64,000 nucleotides of DNA, taken from Psychrobacter maritimus (GTDB taxonomy: Bacteria; Pseudomonadota; Gammaproteobacteria; Pseudomonadales; Moraxellaceae). Shown piece after piece: positions 57,488-64,000 of this stretch. The notes under the pieces are model-generated. The model did not search any database. It was not told the DNA's origin and saw only the letters and a program-made list of their open reading frames with translations. Location: the NCBI RefSeq assembly GCF_904846345.1, contig NZ_CAJHAJ010000001.1:372001-436000 (forward strand). Reading direction: 5' to 3'. Each line of letters opens with the position of its first letter. Position 1 is the first letter of the stretch. A program made the translations under genes and the position numbers.

Positions 57488-59056
57488 CGCATAAAGGACG
57501 GCAATCTTATCTTTTTCTGCCGCTAGCACAGCATTGGCGCTGACCACTTGATTGCGACCACGATCTTTTGCCTCATATAAGGCTTTATCAGCAATGCAGA
57601 TTAAGCGCTGACAAATATCGCTCGGCAGCTGCGCCTTTAATATTTCTGTGGCAGCACGTTTTCTTCTATGAGAGATTCTTTTTTGGGCGCGGGTTTTTTG
57701 CGAGCTTTCTTTTTGCGTACTGGCTTTGTTGGTGCTAGCTTTATTGATGCTGGTTTTGTCGGTACGGGCTTTATTAATATCGGCCTCTTGCCGACGAGAT
57801 TTCTGCGTTTCCGCAAGCGGCTGCGTACTTTCTTCTAATGCCAAAGCCCTATATTCACTCTGAATACGGGCGCGCTCCTCATGGGTCAGGGTATAAACCC
57901 CTATACTGGCAGTAATATTAAAATCCGTTCCATCATCGCTCTTGATGACATGTTGCGCAATATCTTGGCGCAGCTGCTTCGCAATGGTCATGGCACTATC
58001 ATGCTGGGTATCGGGTAGCACAATCAAAAACTCTTCGCCGCCATAGCGACTGACAATGCTCTCTTCTGATAGAGATTTTAGTAGGGTTTGAGCAACCTCA
58101 GACAGTACTTGGTCGCCAACGTCGTGACCATAGTTGTCATTGATATTTTTAAACCAATCTAAATCCAATAAAATCACGCTAAAATCTTGCTTATCTCCCA
58201 TTGCGAGTAGCGCTTGCTGCATCTGCGTCAAACCATAACGGCGGCTTTTTAACTGGGTCAATTCATCTTGATTGGCATACTGCATAATCTCAGCTTTACT
58301 GTTATCCAATATCAATAGCAGCGTGCGAAACATATAAATGATAAAAATTGCCTTTGGCAGCGCCATATAAATATGGGTGGTGCGCCAAAAAAATGCTGAA
58401 GACAAACGCAGTTGATTAAAGGTCTCCCAACTCAGTATCCCATTTTTAAAAATAGACGCAGAAATGGCATTTTCAATTGATGTCATCTCGCTATAAGTAA
58501 GATAGCTATAGCCATCTAAAGGAAAAGAGCTCATCGTCATTTGACGTAGATTGGGTATCGTCAAGCCAAAATAGGGAACCAAAGTGACGAGGAAAATCAG
58601 GACGATATGACCCAAAAAGGCTTTCCAGACATAGCGGCGACGTATAAGCATCATCCCTAACATCGCGCCGCCAACGAGTGATACTCCCGCGACCAAACTA
58701 CTGTGACCCATGACTAAAATGACCACGGCAATATAAAGGCTATAAAGCGTGACGATTATCGCTTGCCATTTATATAACGAATCCGTGTCTTTTCTAATCG
58801 GCGATAAGCGGCTGACCATCCAAGAAAAAAACAGGACCATCAAGGTGAGCCCAATCCATAAGGGATACAGCACATCCATATTTACGTAGGAGCCATAGAT
58901 ATCTTGGCGCCACCAGACAAATAAACACCATAGCCAATGCGATGACACTTCCAGCAAAATAAACAATGCCAGCAGCGATGCCCTATCAGCAGCTTGCCAC
59001 TCAAAAATCACTCGCGAGAGTTTTCTGTAGCCTAGATGAGATATCGATACAGCCAT
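57479..59056 (-). CDS. Membrane diguanylate cyclase with repeat insertion in GGDEF domain
   Basis: 525 residues. About six N-terminal membrane helices (residues 25-265) precede a GGDEF domain with DLDWFKNINDNYGHDVGD and an intact catalytic motif SRYGGEEFLIVLPDTQ (GGEEF), so it should make c-di-GMP. The domain is split: between the strand ending at about residue 395 and the last helix ADKALYEAKDRGRNQVV lies a Lys/Ser/Thr-rich insertion of about 80 residues with seven 15-bp repeats. No I-site is obvious before the motif. The signal is unknown. It is convergent with truD. Confidence 0.92.
   Translation of the reverse strand: MAVSISHLGYRKLSRVIFEWQAADRASLLALFILLEVSSHWLWCLFVWWRQDIYGSYVNMDVLYPLWIGLTLMVLFFSWMVSRLSPIRKDTDSLYKWQAIIVTLYSLYIAVVILVMGHSSLVAGVSLVGGAMLGMMLIRRRYVWKAFLGHIVLIFLVTLVPYFGLTIPNLRQMTMSSFPLDGYSYLTYSEMTSIENAISASIFKNGILSWETFNQLRLSSAFFWRTTHIYMALPKAIFIIYMFRTLLLILDNSKAEIMQYANQDELTQLKSRRYGLTQMQQALLAMGDKQDFSVILLDLDWFKNINDNYGHDVGDQVLSEVAQTLLKSLSEESIVSRYGGEEFLIVLPDTQHDSAMTIAKQLRQDIAQHVIKSDDGTDFNITASIGVYTLTHEERARIQSEYRALALEESTQPLAETQKSRRQEADINKARTDKTSINKASTNKASTQKESSQKTRAQKRISHRRKRAATEILKAQLPSDICQRLICIADKALYEAKDRGRNQVVSANAVLAAEKDKIAVLYATS
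57677..57781 (-). repeat. 15-bp in-frame array inside GGDEF domain
   Basis: Seven 15-bp units on the reverse strand encode DINKA, RTDKT, SINKA, STNKA, STQKE, SSQKT and RAQKR. Confidence 0.88.
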
Positions 59057-59339
59057 AATGGGCTACCGCAGATAATGAAAGTTATTGAGCTAAAACCAAA
59101 TAAGAAAGTAAAAAGTATGATTTATGTTAGATCTAAACTGACGCATTTAGTGTGGCAATTTTTCTTTTAATTATCAATCTGTTTAAGTGATTTATGCGTC
59201 AATATCTGACACCTCATTTTGGCCTATGTTTTTTAATAATGATTTTTAGTAATGATTTTTAATTATACGGTCAATTTACAATGTCGAGTCACAGGATCGA
59301 CTTATCATTTTAAATAATAGTTTTGGTTTATACTTTTAA

Positions 59340-60221
59340 CTAAGCCAATGTCGCAAACGACTGCCAAATACCTTGCTGTTCAGGGTTAAGGTTCGGCACG
59401 TCACCCAAACGTCGCCACGGCATATTACTGCCATGAAAGTCGCTACCGATAGACGCGGCAAGCTGGTGTTCAGCAATGCTGCGATCGACCATTCTACGGG
59501 TACTAACTGGTTCGCTATTCGCTGGTAATTCACAAGCATCACCGCCAAGCCGTGCAAACTCTTCAATCAGTTTACGTACACGGGTGGCCGAAAGCTGGTA
59601 TCGCGTTGGGTGCGCCAATACCGCCTTGCCGCCGCAAGCATGAATCAGCTCGATACCATGCTGCATTGTTAATGCTTCAATCGCCACATAAGCCGGCTTA
59701 TTGTCCGCCAAGTATTTATCAAAGGCTTTTTGTACGGTTTTTACGGCGCCGCGCTCAAACAACACTTGCCCAATATGCGCACGCCCTACCGCTTGTGGAT
59801 TACCGCCTGCTTTATCGAGTACTGCTTGCCATAACTCGTCGTAATTAATATCTAATAGCTCACTGAGTTTTTCAGTGATACGTTGACCGCGCGTGGCACG
59901 GCTGTCTTGCAATTGTTGCAAGGTGGCGTGCATTTTTTCACGATCGGTAAAATCAAGTCCAAGGACATGGATGATTTTATTGGTGGATTTATTTTTACCG
60001 TAGCCGCCGCTTAGCGTGTGCTCGCAGCTAATCTCAACCCCATTGATTAACTGTATATCGCAAGCCTCAGCCGCCGCGCGTGCCTCATCGATACCCATTA
60101 AAGTATCATGATCAGTCAGCGCCAGTACATTAATACCAGCGTTATGAGCCCGCTGTACCACCTCGGTCGGCGCATAGGTGCCATCAGAGCAAGTACTGTG
60201 GCAATGTAAGTCGATTTTCAT
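59340..60221 (-). CDS. rnm: PHP-domain phosphoesterase (RNase AM / YciV type)
   Basis: 293 residues. PHP motifs in order are IDLHCHSTCSDGTYAP, ALTDHDTLMGIDEARAAAE, INGVEISCEH, AVLAHPTRYQL and IGSDFHGSNMPWRRLG, with the metal-binding His and Asp residues. The closest E. coli protein is YciV/RNase AM, a 5'-3' exonuclease that matures rRNA ends, while TrpH-like enzymes share the fold. AAGG precedes the ATG by 8 bases. It is divergent from yciB, as yciB and the yci genes are often neighbours in this group. Confidence 0.9.
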   Translation of the reverse strand: MKIDLHCHSTCSDGTYAPTEVVQRAHNAGINVLALTDHDTLMGIDEARAAAEACDIQLINGVEISCEHTLSGGYGKNKSTNKIIHVLGLDFTDREKMHATLQQLQDSRATRGQRITEKLSELLDINYDELWQAVLDKAGGNPQAVGRAHIGQVLFERGAVKTVQKAFDKYLADNKPAYVAIEALTMQHGIELIHACGGKAVLAHPTRYQLSATRVRKLIEEFARLGGDACELPANSEPVSTRRMVDRSIAEHQLAASIGSDFHGSNMPWRRLGDVPNLNPEQQGIWQSFATLA

Positions 60222-60445
60222 AAAGCTGGCCTTAAGGTTTTGAATGTGTTGTTCATTTAAATATACTGGCGATACTAACTATATTATCAGTAAAACGAGC
60301 TGAAAACGGCGAAGGCATGGCATAGCAACAGCATATCAATAACATATCGAGGGCATATCGGACGATTATCAGGTTGATTGCTTTTTTTTGCGGCAGTAGA
60401 CGTGTAAACTACCCCATACGTTTTTTGTTGGACATCCTATTTGCT

Positions 60446-60997
60446 ATGAAAGCCTTATTAGACTTCATTCCGTTGATCGCTTTTTTTATTGCCGCGCGTT
60501 ACAGTGGTATTTTAGCGGCGGCAGGCGCCTTGCTCGTTGCCACTATTATTATTTATGCCATCCATTTTGTGCGGCAAAAAGGCAAATTTGATAAACAGCA
60601 GTGGGTCGTTTTATTATTAACCATCGTTTTTTGCGGTGGTACGCTGCTATTGCGTGACGACATCTATTTGCGTTGGAAATCACCTATTATCAACGGTATC
60701 TTTGCCTTAACGCTATTGGTCAGTGCGGCGATTAATAAACCACTGATGCAACTGGCCATGAAAGAGGTGTTTTCACTCACGCTAAGTGGCTGGAAGAAAC
60801 TGACCGTCGCTTGGGCATTGTTTTTTGCCTTTATGGGCGTTCTGCATTATATCACGGCATTCACTATGTCTGATGAGGCTTGGATTAACTTCAAAACCTA
60901 CGGCTGGATTCCGATTATGTTGGTATTCGTGGTTGCCCAATTTGCGTTGTTGAAAAATCATCTCAATCCAGCGTTAACCGACAAAACCACTAAATAA
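60446..60997 (+). CDS. yciB: Inner membrane septation protein YciB/IspZ
   Basis: 183 residues, five or six helices: ALLDFIPLIAFFIAARYSG is the typical start, and LPLL-like helix pairs follow with WKKLTVAWALFFAFMGVLHY near the middle. YciB is a conserved envelope/septation protein of unclear biochemistry. I start at the ATG in MKALLD; a longer frame from 60374 has no family similarity. It is divergent from rnm and followed by the yciI gene after an 18-bp repeat array. Confidence 0.92.
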   Translation: MKALLDFIPLIAFFIAARYSGILAAAGALLVATIIIYAIHFVRQKGKFDKQQWVVLLLTIVFCGGTLLLRDDIYLRWKSPIINGIFALTLLVSAAINKPLMQLAMKEVFSLTLSGWKKLTVAWALFFAFMGVLHYITAFTMSDEAWINFKTYGWIPIMLVFVVAQFALLKNHLNPALTDKTTK

Positions 60998-61066
60998 AAG
61001 CTGATTTAATTATAAGACCTAGTTTAATCATAAAAGCTGGTTTAATCATAATATATGATTTAAAAG
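60995..61066. repeat. 18-bp tandem array after yciB
   Basis: TAAAAGCTGATTTAATTA, TAAGACCTAGTTTAATCA and TAAAAGCTGGTTTAATCA follow each other, then a degenerate fourth unit TAATATATGATTTAAAAG. The first copy contains the yciB stop. Confidence 0.85.
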
Positions 61067-61143
61067 TATAATGAGACATATCATCATTATTTTTTATTCT
61101 GGTTATTAGCGCTTTATTCATACTATTTACTTGAGGAAGTCCC

Positions 61144-61485
61144 ATGTCCTTATTTGCCATTATTGGTCACGATGTTGCTGGTAGCAGCGCCCAACGTCAG
61201 GTGACGCGCGCCGAACACGTTGCCCGCCTGCAAGTATTACAAAGCGAGCAGCGACTCATTATCGCGGGTCCAACGCCCATTGAACACGGTAAAAGCGAGA
61301 TGTCAGGCAGCCTGATTATTGCTGACTTTGACTCCCTCGATGCCGCGCAAGCATGGGCGAGCGCTGAGCCTTATTTACGCGATGGCGTCTATAGCCATGT
61401 AGATATCAAGCCGTTTGTTCAGACCTTGCCTGCACCTACTGACAGCGCAGCAGATAAACCAGCCAATAAGGTAGCAGCATCGTGA
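61144..61485 (+). CDS. YciI-family protein
   Basis: 113 residues, ferredoxin-like fold. FAIIGHDVAGSSAQRQVTRA and ARLQVLQSEQRLIIAGPTP carry the conserved His and the helix, and DFDSLDAAQAWASAEPYLRD the second His/Asp region with AEPY. A Thr/Ala tail follows. The family is small and of uncertain function. GAGGAAG precedes the ATG. It is the upstream partner of the coiled-coil protein, whose GTG overlaps its stop (GTGA). Confidence 0.88.
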   Translation: MSLFAIIGHDVAGSSAQRQVTRAEHVARLQVLQSEQRLIIAGPTPIEHGKSEMSGSLIIADFDSLDAAQAWASAEPYLRDGVYSHVDIKPFVQTLPAPTDSAADKPANKVAAS

Positions 61486-62033
61486 TTGAGCGGGCATTGT
61501 CATTAAATAATTCTGTTTCTAATCACGTTACTCATCATACCAGTGAGCGCGCTTTTGGCCGCGTCGCTAACGTCAGCATTGCGAGCCTATTGTTGCTTGC
61601 CAGTCTATCGGTACAAGCAGCACCAACTGTGACCAATGCTGATCCTGCGGCAGGAACGGCTACGCTAGCGCCTAACGCTGTATTAGCACCCAATAATGTT
61701 AGTCAACTAGCGCTACCAAATACTGCCTCAAATACGGTGTCTACTATAGCACCGAACCCAACTGCGAGTGCTCAGCCTACAACCAATATTAACGATACCT
61801 TAGCCGCGCAGCTACAACCGTCTAATAAAGCGCTCTCTGAGGCCAATCAAGAATTGCTTAGCCGTAATGCCCAGCTTCAGCGTCAAGTCAATGACTTACA
61901 AACGCAAGTAAACGTTTTAGTATATGAAAGCAAAGGTCAATTGTTTTTATATGGCGCATTTACGGTGTTAATTAGCTTGTTGGTTGGGATTTTTATTTCG
62001 TGGTTGGTATTTGTTCGCCGCGAGCGTTGGTAG
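61482..62033 (+). CDS. Coiled-coil protein with signal-like helix and C-terminal membrane helix
   Basis: 183 residues, not recognised. A hydrophobic N-terminal segment (SIASLLLLASLSVQAAPT) looks like a signal peptide, followed by an Asn/Thr/Ala/Pro-rich linker, a coiled coil (SEANQELLSRNAQLQRQVND) and a membrane helix YGAFTVLISLLVGIFISWLV ending in RRERW. Start is GTG at 61482, overlapping the yciI stop by GTGA, so translation is coupled. Its topology suggests an envelope-spanning or anchored protein. The function is unknown. Confidence 0.75.
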   Translation: MIERALSLNNSVSNHVTHHTSERAFGRVANVSIASLLLLASLSVQAAPTVTNADPAAGTATLAPNAVLAPNNVSQLALPNTASNTVSTIAPNPTASAQPTTNINDTLAAQLQPSNKALSEANQELLSRNAQLQRQVNDLQTQVNVLVYESKGQLFLYGAFTVLISLLVGIFISWLVFVRRERW

Positions 62034-62059
62034 CAAATCCTCTATAAATGTGATGCTTT

Positions 62060-64000
62060 ATGTCCAAATTTGTGTCTAAACCTGAGTCTAAATCAGCTAT
62101 ATCTAAGCCTACCTCTTCCGCCGCGCATAAACCTTATAAAGCCACCAAACCCCCTAAAAAACCCGCACCGCCAAACGTGATTACCCCTGCTAAGATTGCA
62201 TGGCAAACCGATGATGCTGGCAATCAAGTACCAGTATCAGGGGAGTTTGGCGATGTGTATTTCTCGCATGCTGATGGCTTGGCAGAATCGCGCCATGTAT
62301 TTTTAGCCCATAACCAATTACCCGAGCGCCTAGCAAACCTTGCCGATAAGCAATGCTTTACGATTGCTGAATTGGGCTTTGGTACGGGCTTGAATTTTTT
62401 GGCGACATGGCAGCTTTGGCGACAGCTTCGTGCTAAAAAGCCGCATTTAACAAGCGCGCGCTTACACTTTATCACCACTGAAAAATACCCCATTCCACTT
62501 AACGACTTAACGCAGATACTCGCTTTATGGGCACAGCGCGCCCCCGAACTTGCTAAATTGATTGAGCAACTTTTAGCCAACTACCCGCCGCTTATTGCGG
62601 GCTGTCATCGACTAAATTTTATTGACGATAATATCACGCTTGATATTTGGTTAGGCGATGCGGGCGATAGTTTGGCAAGCTTAGATACTGAGACCGCTAT
62701 CAAGCGCCCTTATATTGATGCTTGGTTTCTAGATGGTTTCGCGCCTTCTTGTAATGAGACTTTGTGGGCAGAGTCGATATTTACCCAGATGCAGCGCTTA
62801 TCTCGTCCTAGCACGACCGCCGCCACTTATAGCTGTGCTGGTATCGTCAAACGTGGGTTACAAACTCATGGCTTCGAGATTAATAAGGTGAAAGGTTTTG
62901 GGCGCAAGCGTGAAATGCTGACGGCAGTTATGGCTGACAACGCTAATTCTTTAGCACTAAATGACGATAGTAATGCTTCAATTTACCCAAACCTTCCTAG
63001 CCATACAGTGGTGATTGGCGCGGGTGTTGCGGGACTACTCACCGCTTGGACGCTGGCCAATCGCGGTATGACAGTGACCATCATAGATAAAGTCGCGCCG
63101 CTTGCTGGCGCCTCTGGCAATCCACGTGCCCTCCTCGCGCCGAACATGACACCCATTCATCATGTTTATGAGCACCTGCACTCTATTGGTTATCTATATA
63201 GCGGCAGGCTGTATCGTTATTTTAATCAGCAAGCAGAGCTGCAGCAAACGCCGCTCATACTTGAGCAAACAGGTACTTTAGATTTGCTGATAAAAACCAA
63301 TATCGGCACGGCGCAAATTGCCGATTATCCCAATCAGATGGCAACTACGATTACGACTGCAGAAGCACTGCGGTTAAGCGGCTTAAAAGCTAAAGACTTA
63401 GCAGACAATTTATATTTACCACAATCTGGTTTGGTCAATACACAAGCGCTAAAAACGCTCATTCTTAAACACCTAAATATCAGTTATCAGCAGCTTAGCG
63501 TGACCGATATCAAAGAGACTGCAGATAAAGTTATGGTGACTGGTGATAAAGAAAGTGGCAGTAATAATAATCAAAGCTCTATTACTATCTGCGCTGACAA
63601 TGTGGTGATTTGCGCCGCCTATGAAAGCCATCAATTAGATAAACGTATCGTTGAATGCCGTACCATCCGCGGGCAGTTATCTTGGTTTACGCCCACTGCT
63701 GAGCAGGTCGCTGGTCTGCCTAAATTACCGCTCAAATATAGCGGTTATTGCGCGCCCTTTATTGGCCAAAGTGGTGATGCCGAAGTGAATAATATTAGCG
63801 ACCATCAGCCGCAGTTTTTACTGGGTGCCAGCTTTGTAGATGCTGACGCCAGTATTGATATCCGTAGTGAAGAAAATCAGCAGAATTATGACAAATTGCT
63901 TGAGGACATTCCTGAATTAAGCAATGTCTTGCCAAACGATACCAGCGCATGGCAAGCGCGCGCCGGTGTACGCACGCAAACGATTGACTATCATCCCTTG
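62060..64000 (+). CDS. mnmC: Bifunctional tRNA wobble-uridine modification protein MnmC (3' end beyond window)
   Basis: 647 residues visible; the gene runs off the right edge. It matures the wobble uridine of several tRNAs. After a Lys/Ser/Pro-rich tail (about 50 residues) the methyltransferase half (MnmD) has [19 protein letters not shown] and [18 protein letters not shown]. The C-terminal FAD-dependent oxidoreductase half (from residue 315) has [20 protein letters not shown] and [19 protein letters not shown]. The start ATG at 62060 has no strong ribosome site. The fused order is that of E. coli MnmC. Confidence 0.95.
   Translation, partial: MSKFVSKPESKSAISKPTSSAAHKPYKATKPPKKPAPPNVITPAKIAWQTDDAGNQVPVSGEFGDVYFSHADGLAESRHVFLAHNQLPERLANLADKQCFTIAELGFGTGLNFLATWQLWRQLRAKKPHLTSARLHFITTEKYPIPLNDLTQILALWAQRAPELAKLIEQLLANYPPLIAGCHRLNFIDDNITLDIWLGDAGDSLASLDTETAIKRPYIDAWFLDGFAPSCNETLWAESIFTQMQRLSRPSTTAATYSCAGIVKRGLQTHGFEINKVKGFGRKREMLTAVMADNANSLALNDDSNASIYPNLPSHTVVIGAGVAGLLTAWTLANRGMTVTIIDKVAPLAGASGNPRALLAPNMTPIHHVYEHLHSIGYLYSGRLYRYFNQQAELQQTPLILEQTGTLDLLIKTNIGTAQIADYPNQMATTITTAEALRLSGLKAKDLADNLYLPQSGLVNTQALKTLILKHLNISYQQLSVTDIKETADKVMVTGDKESGSNNNQSSITICADNVVICAAYESHQLDKRIVECRTIRGQLSWFTPTAEQVAGLPKLPLKYSGYCAPFIGQSGDAEVNNISDHQPQFLLGASFVDADASIDIRSEENQQNYDKLLEDIPELSNVLPNDTSAWQARAGVRTQTIDYHPL

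Overview
The window looks like chromosome of a Psychrobacter-type gammaproteobacterium (Moraxellaceae). I infer this from the moderate-to-low G+C, the run of protein families (UvrA next to a YajR-like MFS carrier and SSB, gspN-gspC-gspD, a FimX-like protein, class III Adh with a divergent LysR regulator) and the style of the proteins; no database search was possible. No rRNA, tRNA, insertion sequence, phage or CRISPR array was seen. Most of the window is core metabolism and housekeeping. The clearest sign of acquired DNA is one AT-rich gene at 48083-49192.

Layout. 1-2179: polar amino-acid/cystine-type ABC importer (ATPase cut by the left edge). 2620-3966: NADP-type glutamate dehydrogenase. 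4659-8168: a set of small cytoplasmic proteins, namely a Roadblock/LC7 protein, a PAS protein, a PhnD-like binding protein without a signal peptide, an unrecognised protein and a second Roadblock-like protein; this is my best candidate for an undescribed signalling system. 8600-9892: METTL21-like methyltransferase and HdeD-like membrane protein. 10082-15928: beta-oxidation operon (acyl-CoA dehydrogenase, thiolase, fused hydratase/dehydrogenase, alpha-methylacyl-CoA racemase-like protein). 16420-20836: FrnE/DsbA-like protein, DUF2164, formaldehyde-detoxifying AdhC with LysR regulator, DUF302 lipoprotein, DUF4031. 20905-25349: MoxR-DUF58-transglutaminase operon, preceded by a cytochrome c lipoprotein. 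26186-30440: catalytically dead FimX-like c-di-GMP receptor and a large unrecognised neighbour. 30670-32424: EpmB and EF-P, divergent. 32548-36423: hybrid histidine kinase, TcdA, TatD. 37088-41385: type II secretion genes gspN-gspC-gspD. 41593-47923: H-NS, SSB, MFS carrier, UvrA. 48083-49528: PIN-like gene and DUF503. 49692-52532: YjjP/YjjB-type exporter and glutathione reductase. 52656-60221: lipoprotein, small membrane protein, GNAT, Rieske-FAD oxidoreductase, TruD, diguanylate cyclase, PHP phosphoesterase. 60446-64000: YciB, YciI, a coiled-coil membrane protein and MnmC (cut by the right edge).

Links between genes. AdhC (glutathione-dependent), GorA and the FrnE-like protein form a thiol/formaldehyde theme. 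FimX-like protein and the GGDEF enzyme point to c-di-GMP control, probably of type IV pili. EpmB acts on EF-P. TruD, TcdA and MnmC all modify tRNA.

A striking genome-level feature is the number of short tandem arrays. Outside genes the period is 13-18 bp. Inside genes it is 12 or 15 bp, so the frame is kept; these build low-complexity tails or loops in TruD, the GNAT protein, the diguanylate cyclase, DUF58, TgpA, the racemase and the FimX neighbour.
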